This document shows positions 42,333 through 53,254 of a DNA stretch of 53,792 nucleotides, in pieces. Origin of the DNA: a bacterium. Its GTDB lineage: Bacteria > Patescibacteriota > Microgenomatia > Daviesbacterales > UBA10151. Position numbers and translations under genes: made by a program. The notes beneath the pieces were generated by a model. That model saw only the letters and a list, made by a program, of their open reading frames with translations. It had not been told where the DNA came from and searched no databases. How positions within the stretch are numbered: position 1 is the first letter of the stretch; every line of letters starts with the position of its first letter. The stretch is from contig JAUSJM010000013.1 of the NCBI GenBank assembly GCA_030647265.1, forward strand, positions 1-53,792, written 5' to 3'.

Positions 42333-42362
42333 ATTATGGCCAGATTTTTTTTAAGGTGTCAA
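42333..42362 (-). promoter_or_regulatory. Promoter of the pilus locus
   Basis: Minus strand TTGACA (42362-42357), an 18-base spacer and CATAAT (42338-42333), about 35 bases before the pilB ATG at 42298. It overlaps no gene and lies back to back with the holB promoter. Confidence 0.65.
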
Positions 42363-42385
42363 TGAGGAAGGGGAGACTAGTCTGA

Positions 42386-42391
42386 TATAAT
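42386..42391 (+). promoter_or_regulatory. Extended -10 of holB (leaderless)
   Basis: TGATATAAT (42383-42391), perfect TATAAT with a TG extension, 6 bases before the ATG at 42398. Confidence 0.7.
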
Positions 42392-42397
42392 CACCTC

Positions 42398-43075
42398 ATG
42401 ATTTCAACTATTCTCGTTTATGCAAATACGAAGGAACGCCAGCAGGAAGCAGAAAAGATGCTTTTGGAAGCAGGATTTAAACAAAATCATCCTGATCTTT
42501 TATGGTTGGGGGAAGAGGAGAAGCTGGGAATAGAGCAAGTTCGGCAGATCCAGCAGTTTTTAAGCTTAAAACCTTATCAAGCCAGAGGTCATGCTGTAGT
42601 TTTAATATCAGCAGATCACTTAACTTTGGAAGCTCAAAATGCTTTTTTAAAAACTCTGGAGGAGTCGCCGGAAGAAACCCTTATCATCTTAGGAGCATCT
42701 TCAGAAGATGTCTTTTTACCGACAATCCTCTCCCGCTGCCGGATTTCTTACCCGGAAAAAGCTTCTTCCCAACAAAAGAATCTTTCTGAAAAAGAGGCTT
42801 TAGAGATAGAAAAACTTTTAAAATCTTCCCTGGAAGAACGTTTTGTTTTTGTTGAAAAACTCAAAGAAAAAGAGGAGTTTTTGTTAAATTTAATTATCTA
42901 CTTCAGGCACAAACTTCTAGAAAAATCCTTAGGTGTCAATACAAATCCACCTCCGAGGTGGAAGGCAGAAACTATCCAGAGTTTTCTAAAAGACCTTCTT
43001 CAAGCGGAGAAGTGGAAAGAACAAAATATCAGCATTAGAGCTATCCTGGAGCACCTCATGCTAAAAATGCCTTGA
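42398..43075 (+). CDS. holB: DNA polymerase III delta-prime-like clamp-loader subunit
   Basis: 225 residues. AAA+ domain without a Walker A motif, as in delta prime: KLGIEQVRQIQQFLSLKP, VVLISADHLTLEAQNAFLKT, LEESPEETLIILGASSEDVF and the arginine-finger SRC motif (TILSRCRISY). It is part of the complex that loads the sliding clamp. A 15-base palindrome (42947-42961) encoding NPPPRW lies in the C-terminal collar domain. It stands 67 bases before gyrB. Confidence 0.85.
   Translation: MISTILVYANTKERQQEAEKMLLEAGFKQNHPDLLWLGEEEKLGIEQVRQIQQFLSLKPYQARGHAVVLISADHLTLEAQNAFLKTLEESPEETLIILGASSEDVFLPTILSRCRISYPEKASSQQKNLSEKEALEIEKLLKSSLEERFVFVEKLKEKEEFLLNLIIYFRHKLLEKSLGVNTNPPPRWKAETIQSFLKDLLQAEKWKEQNISIRAILEHLMLKMP
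42947..42961. repeat. Palindrome inside holB
   Basis: CCACCTCCGAGGTGG, 6-base arms. It is the exact reverse complement of the palindrome at 49778-49792 in the ddl remnant. Confidence 0.75.
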
Positions 43076-43130
43076 TTAGAGCTTTAGAACAACCTAATCT
43101 TTTATGACATTCTTGCATAAAATAGCTTAA

Positions 43131-45876
<2,746 letters not shown>

Positions 45877-45912
45877 ATATTTTAAATCTCACCATTTCTT
45901 GTCCAAATAAGC

Positions 45913-45918
45913 TAAAAT
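45913..45918 (+). promoter_or_regulatory. -10 element of murC (leaderless)
   Basis: TAAAAT, 7 bases before the ATG at 45926. Confidence 0.6.
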
Positions 45919-45925
45919 ACCACTA

Positions 45926-47230
45926 ATGAAGCATGTACATTTCTTAGGGATCGGGGGAAGCGGAACATCAGCTGCTGCTGCCATTGCTCAAGCTCAGGGA
46001 TATAAGATCAGTGGCTGTGACAAAGACCCTCAAGCTGACTTCCTAAAATTTTTTCCTAAAGAACAAATTTTTATTGAACATTCACCAAAACACTTAAAAG
46101 GTGTCAATATTTTAGCTACCACTCCGGCAGTTTTTTCTTTAGATCCCCATAATCCCGAGCTTTTGGAAGCCCAGAAGAGAGGTTTGGAAGTTCTTACCTG
46201 GCAGGAATTTATGGGAAAATATTTGGAAAAAGATAAGTTTGTTATTGCTATTTGTGGTACCCATGGGAAAACCACTACCACAGCGATGAGCAGTCTACTT
46301 TTAGAAGAAGCTAAATTTGATCCAACTGTGGAGCTGGGGTCAGTTATTCCTCAGTGGGGTACTAATTACAGAATAGGAAAAGGGAAGCCTGTCCTGAGCG
46401 GAGTCGAAGGATATTTTATTACTGAAGCTGACGAGTTTAGTGATAATTTTTTAGCCAGCCATCCGGATATCACCATTCTAACTTCTGTTGAAATGGATCA
46501 CCCTGAGTTTTTCAAAGATTTTACTGACTACAAAAAAAGTTTCCAGAAATTTCTTTCCCAAACTAAAAAAACAATTATTGCTAACCTGGCAAACTCAGGA
46601 GTAAAAGAAGTTTTAGCTTCCCACTCGTCGAGTGGGAACACGAAAATAATTGACTATTCAGACAAACTTATCGATTTTCCACTTCAGGTGTTGGGACAAT
46701 TCAACATCCTAAATGCATCTGCTGTTTACCAACTGGGTCTAGCCCTAGGAATTAACCCGGAAATTATCAAAAAAAGCCTCAGTTCTTACCAGGGGACCGG
46801 CAGAAGGTTTGAATACTTGGGAAAAGTAGGTAAAACAGAGATCTACTCTGACTTCGGCCATCACCCCACAGAAATTAAGCTAACCATAAAAGCAGCCAGA
46901 GAGAAGTTCTCTGACAAGAAAATTCTTCTGGTATTCCAACCCCATATGTTTTCCCGAACCAAGGCTTTATTTACTGATTTTGTAAAAGTATTAAGTAATG
47001 TTCCTGTAGATAAAACATATCTTTTGGATATATACCCCTCCAGAGAAATAGACACTGGTTTGGTAAGCAGTCAGGAGTTAGTAGAAGCTGTCAATAAACC
47101 TAACTTCCGATATTTAGAAAAAGAAAAGATTAAAGAAACACTCCATCATGAAGCTTCAGATTATGACATCATCATCTTTATGGGGGCAGGGGATATTGAT
47201 AAGATAGCCAGAGGATTTGTAAACCAATAG
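45926..47230 (+). CDS. murC: UDP-N-acetylmuramate--L-alanine ligase MurC
   Basis: 434 residues. N-terminal UDP-binding motif HFLGIGGSGTSAAAAIAQ, ATP-binding CGTHGKTTTTAM, EADEFSDNF, the conserved DHPEFF segment and the C-terminal DFGHHPTEI and FQPHMFSRTKAL. It adds the first L-Ala of the stem peptide. Two short repeat-derived insertions are visible: PVLSGVEG (from 46388-46410) just before the EADEF strand, and SHSSSGNTKII (from 46618-46651) in the central domain. Both keep the frame, and all catalytic motifs survive, so it is probably active. Confidence 0.93.
   Translation: MKHVHFLGIGGSGTSAAAAIAQAQGYKISGCDKDPQADFLKFFPKEQIFIEHSPKHLKGVNILATTPAVFSLDPHNPELLEAQKRGLEVLTWQEFMGKYLEKDKFVIAICGTHGKTTTTAMSSLLLEEAKFDPTVELGSVIPQWGTNYRIGKGKPVLSGVEGYFITEADEFSDNFLASHPDITILTSVEMDHPEFFKDFTDYKKSFQKFLSQTKKTIIANLANSGVKEVLASHSSSGNTKIIDYSDKLIDFPLQVLGQFNILNASAVYQLGLALGINPEIIKKSLSSYQGTGRRFEYLGKVGKTEIYSDFGHHPTEIKLTIKAAREKFSDKKILLVFQPHMFSRTKALFTDFVKVLSNVPVDKTYLLDIYPSREIDTGLVSSQELVEAVNKPNFRYLEKEKIKETLHHEASDYDIIIFMGAGDIDKIARGFVNQ
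46388..46410. repeat. In-frame repeat element in murC (family D)
   Basis: Begins CCTGTCCTGAGC and ends GAGTCGAAGG; 23 bases, translated as PVLSGVEG. Its CTGAGC...GAGTCGAAG skeleton recurs in murD at 48793-48821. Confidence 0.7.
46618..46651. repeat. REP-like palindrome, family A, inside murC
   Basis: TTCCCACTCG-T-CGAGTGGGAA, perfect arms, followed by CACGAAAATAATT. The last 20 bases (46632-46651) are identical to 6133-6152 beside RAYT 1, 40 kb away. Confidence 0.85.
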
Positions 47231-47233
47231 CTT

Positions 47234-48370
47234 ATGTTTAACAACCTTTTAAAGCTTTTCAAAAAAGAATACCTCACTTTAAATAAAATTGAGATTTCTA
47301 AGTCAGCACTAACCAGCAACTATCATTATCTATCCTCTCTCAGCCCGAAGCTAAAAATTACTCCCGTTTTAAAAAGCAACGCTTATGGGCACGGGATTAT
47401 CGAGGCAGCAAAAATCCTTGACCCGGAGAAGGCTCCATATTTTTGTGTGGACAGCCTCTATGAAGCTTATCAGCTATTAAAAGCCAAAGTAAAAACTCCT
47501 ATTTTAATCATGGGCTATACCAATCCCCAAAACTTCAAGGTTAAAAAACTGCCCTTTACTTTTGCTGTTTATGATCTCACGATGGCCAAGATTTTAAACA
47601 GTTATCAGTGGGATGCTAAAGTTCATATCAAGGTGGATACCGGCATGCACCGCCTGGGTGTTCCTTTAAAAGATTTGCCCCAGTTTTTAAAGGAGATAAA
47701 GAAATTAACAAATCTTAAAGTGGAAGGTTTAATGTCCCACTTTGCTTCCGCCAAAAATACCCGAGATCCTCTCTTTCTAAAACAGGTGGGAAATTTTAAA
47801 AGAGCCCGGCAGATGGTAAAGATGGCAGGTTTTAATTTAAAGTGGTCCCATCTCACAGCTTCCGAAGGGTTGCTAAATCCTGAGGCTAGGAAGATTATTA
47901 CCCAATTTACCAACCTTGCCAGAAGCGGACGTGCTTTATATGGAATTCCACCCTCAGAAAAGGTGACCAGGCTTCAACCAGTATTAAAGCTTGTCACCCA
48001 TATTGCCCAAATTAAAACCATCGCTAAAGGGGAAAGGGTAGGTTATGACGGAACCTACATTGCTAAAAAGGAAACTACCTTGGGACTTTTGCCCATTGGT
48101 TATTTTGATGGAGTAGACCGAAGATTATCAAACAAAGGATTTGGGATGATAGATGGTGTAGAATGTCCTATCACTGGAAAAGTGAGCATGAACATTACTG
48201 CAGTAGATATTACCAAGGTAAAAAACCCTGAGTTGGGGCAGGAGGTTGTGGTCTATTCCAACCATACTGAAGATAAAAACTCGGTTTTTAACAACGCTAA
48301 AATTTGCCAGACCATCCCTTACGAGATTTTGGTTCATCTGGTACCATCAACCAGGAGGGTTATCGTTTAA
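47234..48370 (+). CDS. alr: Alanine racemase
   Basis: 378 residues, makes D-Ala for peptidoglycan. PLP lysine Lys47 in PVLKSNAYGHG. Other marks are KVDTGMHRLGV, the LTASEGLL and RSGRALYGI blocks, and the C-terminal GYDGTY, LPIGYFDGVDRRLSN and GKVSMNITAVDIT. An N-terminal extension of about 15 residues precedes the family start. It sits between murC and murD with 3 and 0 bases spacing, an uncommon placement that groups D-Ala supply with the Mur ligases. Confidence 0.93.
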   Translation: MFNNLLKLFKKEYLTLNKIEISKSALTSNYHYLSSLSPKLKITPVLKSNAYGHGIIEAAKILDPEKAPYFCVDSLYEAYQLLKAKVKTPILIMGYTNPQNFKVKKLPFTFAVYDLTMAKILNSYQWDAKVHIKVDTGMHRLGVPLKDLPQFLKEIKKLTNLKVEGLMSHFASAKNTRDPLFLKQVGNFKRARQMVKMAGFNLKWSHLTASEGLLNPEARKIITQFTNLARSGRALYGIPPSEKVTRLQPVLKLVTHIAQIKTIAKGERVGYDGTYIAKKETTLGLLPIGYFDGVDRRLSNKGFGMIDGVECPITGKVSMNITAVDITKVKNPELGQEVVVYSNHTEDKNSVFNNAKICQTIPYEILVHLVPSTRRVIV

Positions 48371-49729
48371 ATGTCGGAAAATCATTTCAAAAATAAAAAG
48401 GTGCTCATCCTGGGTCTGGGGTTAAACCAGGGGGGAGTGGGGTCAGCTAAGTTTTTTACCCAATTAGGTGCCAAAGTCAAAGTCACCGATATAAAAACAG
48501 CCGGAGAACTTCAGCCATCCTTAGATCAGCTGAAGGAATTTCCTATGATTGAATATGTTTTGGGAGAGCACCGTTATGAAGACTTAGATTGGGCAGATAT
48601 TATCATCAGAAACCCCTCCTTAAAACCTGATAACCCCTATAGGATTTATGCTGAAAAATCAGGTAAGAGGGTAGAGATGGACATGGGAATTTTTCTACAG
48701 TTTATTAAACCTGAGCAGATTATCGGAGTTACCGGAACCAAGGGCAAGTCCACCACTGCTTCGCTAATTTATGAGGCCCTAAAAGAAGCTTGCACTGAGC
48801 AATCGTTAGCGAGTCGAAGTGTAGTTTTTGCCGGTAATATCGGTAAAAGTGTTTTAGATACCATCCCTATGGTAAAAAAAGACACTTTAGTGATTTTAGA
48901 ACTCTCTTCTTTCCAGTTGGAAGCCTTTGAGGAACATCAGATTTCTCCCAAATGGGCAGTGATTACCAATATTTTTCCCGACCACTTAAACTACTATCAA
49001 ACTATAGAACAATATACTGCTGCCAAAAGAGTCATTGCCCAGCATCAAAAACCGGAAGATTTCTTATTCATTAAAAGTGGTGACAAAGTTGTGGACAACA
49101 ATAATTTTCTTCAAGGGCTCGAAGGACAGATCATCAGGTTTTCACCATCTGACCTGCCGGCTGAATTCCAGCCAAAACTGCCGGGAGAACATAACCTTGC
49201 TAATATAGCAGCTGCCCTGGCTGTCTCTCAAAAAATCAGTTTAGCTTCGCAAGAGGACCTCTTGGAGGCTCTAGAAAATTTTCCTGGAGTTGAGTTCAGA
49301 TTGCAGCTTATTTACAGCAAAAGGGATCTGAGAATCTACAACGACAGCGCTGCTACCAACCCTGATGCTACTATCCAAGCTTTAAAAAGTTTACCCAACT
49401 CTATTTTAATCACCGGGGGAGTGAATAAAAATTTACCTTATGAGGAGATGGCCCAAACCATCAATAAATATGCCAAGGCGGTCTTTTTCCTGGAAGGCAC
49501 AGCTACAGAAGAAATACTACAGATGTTAAAATCCATCGGGCATCAGTCAGCAGATCAAAATATGGGAATTTATAATAATTTAGAAAAACTTTTAAGGGAT
49601 ATTAAAGACATTTTAAAACACGGAGATGTTATTTTATTCTCTCCAGGAGCAGCTTCCTTTAACCTCTTCCAAAATGAATTTGATCGGGGCAGAAAATTCA
49701 ATGAAGCAGTAGAAAAAGTATTCGGATGA
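48371..49729 (+). CDS. murD: UDP-N-acetylmuramoylalanine--D-glutamate ligase MurD
   Basis: 452 residues. ATP motif GVTGTKGKSTTASLI, LELSSFQLEAF, ITNIFPDHLNYY, the catalytic NDSAATNPDAT and the C-terminal FSPGAASFNLFQNEFDRG. It adds D-Glu to the stem peptide. A short insertion, CTEQSLASRS, encoded by a repeat element (48793-48821), lies between the Walker A helix and the FAGNIG strand. It starts right after the alr stop codon. Confidence 0.93.
   Translation: MSENHFKNKKVLILGLGLNQGGVGSAKFFTQLGAKVKVTDIKTAGELQPSLDQLKEFPMIEYVLGEHRYEDLDWADIIIRNPSLKPDNPYRIYAEKSGKRVEMDMGIFLQFIKPEQIIGVTGTKGKSTTASLIYEALKEACTEQSLASRSVVFAGNIGKSVLDTIPMVKKDTLVILELSSFQLEAFEEHQISPKWAVITNIFPDHLNYYQTIEQYTAAKRVIAQHQKPEDFLFIKSGDKVVDNNNFLQGLEGQIIRFSPSDLPAEFQPKLPGEHNLANIAAALAVSQKISLASQEDLLEALENFPGVEFRLQLIYSKRDLRIYNDSAATNPDATIQALKSLPNSILITGGVNKNLPYEEMAQTINKYAKAVFFLEGTATEEILQMLKSIGHQSADQNMGIYNNLEKLLRDIKDILKHGDVILFSPGAASFNLFQNEFDRGRKFNEAVEKVFG
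48793..48821. repeat. In-frame repeat element in murD (family D)
   Basis: Begins CACTGAGC and ends GAGTCGAAGTG (29 bases), with CACT/AGTG terminal inversion. Translated as TEQSLASRS. Related to the murC copy at 46388. Confidence 0.7.
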
Positions 49730-49737
49730 AAATTCTG

Positions 49738-49937
49738 ATCATTATAGGATAGATTTCATAGTCTCAGATCTAGCTTTCCACCTCGGAGGTGGCAGGCTAA
49801 TTCCCTATGTACTAGAGGTTAACATTATTCCTGGTTGGACTCCAGAAAGTTTATTTCCCAAGGCAGCCAAAGCAGCAGGAATCAGTTTTGAGGAACTAAT
49901 AAAAAAACTAATTCAAATTAGCCTCAAATTGGGCTGA
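49738..49937 (+). pseudogene. ddl: Remnant of D-alanine--D-alanine ligase (C-terminal piece)
   Basis: No start-to-stop gene is present, but one frame gives YRIDFIVSD, then PYVLEVNIIPGWTPESLFPK and AAKAAGISFEELIKKLIQIS before a TGA at 49935-49937. This is the last about 55 residues of Ddl, including the LEVN metal-binding strand and the TPxSLFPKAAxxxG tail. The rest of the enzyme (more than 200 residues) is missing. A CCACCTCGGAGGTGG palindrome (49778-49792) interrupts it. The position after murD fits a mur/ddl cluster, so this is a decayed ddl. A functional ligase must lie elsewhere if the peptidoglycan is normal. Confidence 0.75.
49778..49792. repeat. Palindrome inside the ddl remnant
   Basis: CCACCTCGGAGGTGG, reverse complement of the holB copy at 42947-42961. 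Confidence 0.75.
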
Positions 49938-49938
49938 A

Positions 49939-49953
49939 AAAGCTTGCGCTTTT
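49939..49953 (+). terminator. Weak terminator-like hairpin before gyrA
   Basis: AAAAGC, a TTGC loop and GCTTTT, then ATCTT, directly after the ddl remnant. The stem is short and the T run is interrupted, so efficiency is doubtful. Confidence 0.35.
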
Positions 49954-50011
49954 ATCTTAAAAAAGGTACAATAACTATGCCCAACAGGGCGTTTTTCTTG
50001 CCTTAACTTCT

Positions 50012-52606
50012 ATGTCTAACATCGGAAAAGTGGAGCTAGTACCAATAGTTGATGAGATGAAACGGTCGTACCTTGACTATGCCATGTCTGTCATTGTAGC
50101 CCGGGCTCTTCCTGATGTCCGGGATGGCCTAAAACCGGTCCAGAGAAGGATTGTTTATGCCATGTCCCAGCAAGGATTACATCATACCTCGAGGCATCAA
50201 AAATCAGCAGCTGTAGTGGGTGAAGTTTTGAAAAACTACCACCCCCATGGTGATGTCCCGGTCTATGATGCCATGGTGAGAATGGCCCAGGATTTTTCCA
50301 TGAGGTACATGCTCGTTGATGGCCAAGGTAACTTTGGTTCAGTAGATGGAGATTCTCCGGCTGCCATGAGGTACACCGAAGCCAGGCTTTCTGCTATTGC
50401 TGATGAGCTTTTAAGAGATATCCACAAAGATACTGTTGATTTCATCGACAACTACTCCGGCACCACCCAAGAACCGGTCTGGCTGCCTTCAGTAATCCCT
50501 AATCTTTTACTTAACGGGGCCTCCGGAATTGCTGTAGGCATGGCTACCCAAATCCCTCCTCACAATCTAGGTGAGGTCATAGATGCTTTGGTTTACATGA
50601 TTGACCGGGCCACTAAGGAAACAGGCAAGAGCTTACCTGCCGACAAAGCAGGGCAACAGGCCCGCTTCGCCGACTCTGCGAGGCGAGTAAAAGATGGAGA
50701 AGTACTGCCTAGTGCCTCCGACCTAGTACCTAAATTTACCAGTGAAGCCAATGTAGAGGAGTTTATGCAGTTTATCAAGGGTCCTGACTTCCCAACCGGG
50801 GGTTCAATATATGATCATTCCGAGATCTTAAATGCCTATGCCACCGGGAAAGGGAGGATTGTCATGCGGGCCAAAGCAGAGATTGAAGAGGCTAAAAATG
50901 GCAGGTTTGACATCATCATCACTGAACTCCCTTATCAGGTAAATAAAGCCAACCTGGTCACCAGAATTGCCGAGTTGCACAAAGAAAAAAAGATCGAAGG
51001 CATAGCAGACTTACGTGACGAGTCAGACAGGCGGGGCATGAGGGTAGTCATCGAACTCAAGCGTGACGCCAAACCCCAATCCCTTTTAAACAACCTTTTT
51101 AAACACACCGCCATGCAATCTGTCTTTAACGTTAATACAGTGGCTTTGGTGGACGGAGTGCCACGTCTCTTGTCCTTAAAGCACGTCCTAGAAGAGTTTG
51201 TTGCCCACAGACAGCGAGTGGTTAGGAGAAGATCGGAATTCGAACTCTCGGAAGCCAAAGCCCGGGAACACATTCTGGAAGGCTTAAAGATCGCTGTTGA
51301 TAACATTGATGCTGTCATTGAAACCATCAAAAAGTCTAAGGATGCTGATGAAGCCAAAGTAAACTTGATTACCAGGTTTAAATTAAGTGAGCTCCAGGCT
51401 TTAGCCATCTTGGATATGCAGCTTCGCCGCTTAGCAGCTTTAGAGAGACAAAAAATCGAGGACGAGCTAAAGATGATCCGGGAAACCATCGCTTATTTGG
51501 AAGATCTTTTAGCCCACCCGGAAAAAATTCTTAAAGTTATTAAAGATGAACTGCTTAAGGTTAAGGAAAGATACGGGGATGACCGGAAAACCAGGGTTTA
51601 CAAACAAAAAGTGGGAGAGTTTTCTGAAGAAGATCTCATTGCTGATGAACCAACCATTGTCACTATCACTGATGGCGGTTATATCAAAAGACAACAACCA
51701 AGCACTTTTCGCGTTCAGGCCCGGGGTGGTAAAGGAGTCTCCGGTATTACCACCAAGGAAGCAGACGCTGTGAGCCATATCTTCTTCACCCAAACTTTGG
51801 ACAACATCCTTTTCTTCACCGATAAGGGCAGGACTTTTCAACTCAAGGTCTGGGAAATTCCCGAGGCTTCCAGAATAGCTAAAGGACAGGCCATTGTTAA
51901 CCTTATAAATATTGATCAGGGAGAAAAGATCACTGCCATCTTAACTTTAAGACAAAAGGATAAGATAAAGTTTCTCTTTATGTGTACTAAAGAAGGTAAT
52001 GTTAAGAAAACTCCCATTGAGGAGTATGCTTCTATCAGAAGAAACGGGCTTATTTCCATTAAGTTAGACAGCCAGGACACCTTAGGCTGGGTGACTCCCA
52101 CCAACGGGGAAGATGAGTTGATTATTATTTCCAAACTCGGGCAATCCATCAAATTCTCAGAAAAGGGTGTCCGTCCCACTCACCGTGATACTTCAGGAGT
52201 GAGAGGCATCAAGCTGGGCAAAGAGGACAGTGTTGTTTCTCTTAATAAAATCCATGATCCTAAAGCAGATCAGTTGTTGGTAATTATGGCCAACGGGCTA
52301 GGCAAGAAAACTCTAGTTTCTGCCTGGAGCAGGCAGGGGAGGGGGGGACAAGGAGTAAAGGCTGCCCAGGTGACAGAAAAAACCGGGGCCATTGTGACAG
52401 CCCAACTGGTAGACAAAGACGGAGACACTTTAGTTTTGACCTCCAATAAAGGACAGATCATCAAGATCAATATTAAAGATGTCCCCACTTTACAAAGACA
52501 GACCCAAGGAGTGATACTAATGAGGATGAGAGAAGGCCTGCCTGGTGGTAAGGCAGGGGAGAGGGTAGCTGCCGCCACTATCATCTCAACTAAAGAAAAG
52601 GAATAA
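50012..52606 (+). CDS. gyrA: DNA gyrase subunit A
   Basis: 864 residues. Catalytic Tyr121 in [15 protein letters not shown]-terminal [19 protein letters not shown] and [17 protein letters not shown]. The C-terminal pinwheel domain contains the GyrA-box QARGGKG, which marks gyrase rather than topoisomerase IV, plus QGRGGQG in a later blade. About 38 extra residues lie between DALVYMID and [11 protein letters not shown], partly encoded by a repeat element (50661-50688, ARFADSARR). At the position of E. coli Ser83, the main quinolone contact, there is Val82. Confidence 0.95.
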   Translation: MSNIGKVELVPIVDEMKRSYLDYAMSVIVARALPDVRDGLKPVQRRIVYAMSQQGLHHTSRHQKSAAVVGEVLKNYHPHGDVPVYDAMVRMAQDFSMRYMLVDGQGNFGSVDGDSPAAMRYTEARLSAIADELLRDIHKDTVDFIDNYSGTTQEPVWLPSVIPNLLLNGASGIAVGMATQIPPHNLGEVIDALVYMIDRATKETGKSLPADKAGQQARFADSARRVKDGEVLPSASDLVPKFTSEANVEEFMQFIKGPDFPTGGSIYDHSEILNAYATGKGRIVMRAKAEIEEAKNGRFDIIITELPYQVNKANLVTRIAELHKEKKIEGIADLRDESDRRGMRVVIELKRDAKPQSLLNNLFKHTAMQSVFNVNTVALVDGVPRLLSLKHVLEEFVAHRQRVVRRRSEFELSEAKAREHILEGLKIAVDNIDAVIETIKKSKDADEAKVNLITRFKLSELQALAILDMQLRRLAALERQKIEDELKMIRETIAYLEDLLAHPEKILKVIKDELLKVKERYGDDRKTRVYKQKVGEFSEEDLIADEPTIVTITDGGYIKRQQPSTFRVQARGGKGVSGITTKEADAVSHIFFTQTLDNILFFTDKGRTFQLKVWEIPEASRIAKGQAIVNLINIDQGEKITAILTLRQKDKIKFLFMCTKEGNVKKTPIEEYASIRRNGLISIKLDSQDTLGWVTPTNGEDELIIISKLGQSIKFSEKGVRPTHRDTSGVRGIKLGKEDSVVSLNKIHDPKADQLLVIMANGLGKKTLVSAWSRQGRGGQGVKAAQVTEKTGAIVTAQLVDKDGDTLVLTSNKGQIIKINIKDVPTLQRQTQGVILMRMREGLPGGKAGERVAAATIISTKEKE
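50661..50688. repeat. In-frame REP-like element in gyrA (family C)
   Basis: Begins CCCGCTTCGCCGACTC and contains GCGAGGCGAG (50678-50687). The CCCGCTTCG start and GCGAGGCGAG core both occur in the atpF-atpE element at 992-1044. Translated as [10 protein letters not shown]. Confidence 0.75.
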
Positions 52607-52612
52607 GTTTAA

Positions 52613-52819
52613 TTGGAAAAGAAACTGACCACTTTTGCCATCATTTACTTTATTATCGGGCTCGTCTTTGCCATCTCTTTTGCTCTCTTTTATCACTGGC
52701 CAGGCCGCTCTTTTTTCAGCCCCGGGTTTTATGTGGTAGTCCTCACCTGGCCCATTCAGATCCCGGGATATCTTTCTGACTTCCAAATCTATGGTCTAGC
52801 CGGCAAAACCCTCATTTAA
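52613..52819 (+). CDS. Small membrane protein, hypothetical
   Basis: 68 residues from a TTG start 6 bases after gyrA. Two hydrophobic segments: FAIIYFIIGLVFAISFALFY (about 8-27) and FYVVVLTWPIQIPGYL (about 39-54), then a short polar tail. No recognised family. The close spacing to gyrA suggests co-transcription. No ATG is available, which lowers confidence slightly. Confidence 0.55.
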   Translation: MEKKLTTFAIIYFIIGLVFAISFALFYHWPGRSFFSPGFYVVVLTWPIQIPGYLSDFQIYGLAGKTLI

Positions 52820-52840
52820 TCCTGTGCTAAAATCAAAATT

Positions 52841-52909
52841 ATGAAAGTGTTCACAATGTTAAATACTTTTTTGATAATAGTGTTGTTGAAGGCTCTAATT
52901 TACCTCTAA
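52841..52909 (+). CDS. 22-residue hydrophobic peptide frame (doubtful)
   Basis: MKVFTMLNTFLIIVLLKALI plus two residues, a signal-peptide-like sequence ending in TAA. It is preceded by an extended -10 (TGCTAAAAT) 7 bases before the ATG. It may be the severed leader of the next frame, but the frames differ and more than one change would be needed to join them. Confidence 0.3.
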   Translation: MKVFTMLNTFLIIVLLKALIYL

Positions 52910-52926
52910 CATCTTCCTAAGACGTT

Positions 52927-53229
52927 GTGATAAGAGGGAAGTTAATTGAAGTAGAAAACAAAATTGTCTGTGAAAAGAATCCTTGTCCAGATAGTATTAA
53001 AACTCGTTTCCTTCAGGATACCAATGACCCAAGCTATAAAATTCAACTAGTAAACAGCTTAGTAAATCCCAATTCCTGGGTTTTTAGATTAGATCTTAAC
53101 AATACATACACCTTTAAAGGAAAATTATGGAAAAAGCAGTATAGGGTTAGTAGAAATACTTCAGGCTATAGAACAGAGATTGGTCACTTTGAAATACAAA
53201 GCATCATAAACTCCAGCCCTCTTCAATAA
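52927..53229 (+). CDS. Hypothetical small protein, possibly 5'-truncated
   Basis: 100 residues from a GTG. Beta-rich in appearance: GKLIEVENKIVCEKNPCPDS with two Cys, then FRLDLNNTYTFKGKLWKKQY. No family recognised. There is no Shine-Dalgarno site near the GTG, while a hydrophobic leader-like frame lies just upstream (52841-52909). The pair may therefore be a broken secreted-protein gene. It is followed at once by the palindrome of RAYT 3. Confidence 0.4.
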   Translation: MIRGKLIEVENKIVCEKNPCPDSIKTRFLQDTNDPSYKIQLVNSLVNPNSWVFRLDLNNTYTFKGKLWKKQYRVSRNTSGYRTEIGHFEIQSIINSSPLQ

Positions 53230-53230
53230 T

Positions 53231-53251
53231 ATCTAACCCCCGAGGTTAGAT
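53231..53251. repeat. Palindrome 3' of RAYT 3
   Basis: ATCTAACC-CCCGA-GGTTAGAT, perfect 8-base arms, 3 bases beyond the transposase stop. Resembles the RAYT 2 palindrome at 23505. Confidence 0.85.
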
Positions 53252-53254
53252 AAA

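Noticed and set aside
52841-53229. One secreted protein broken by a single frameshift
   Set aside because: The two frames are separated by stops in the linking frames (TAA at 52918 in the downstream frame), so a single frameshift cannot join them; kept as two doubtful entries.
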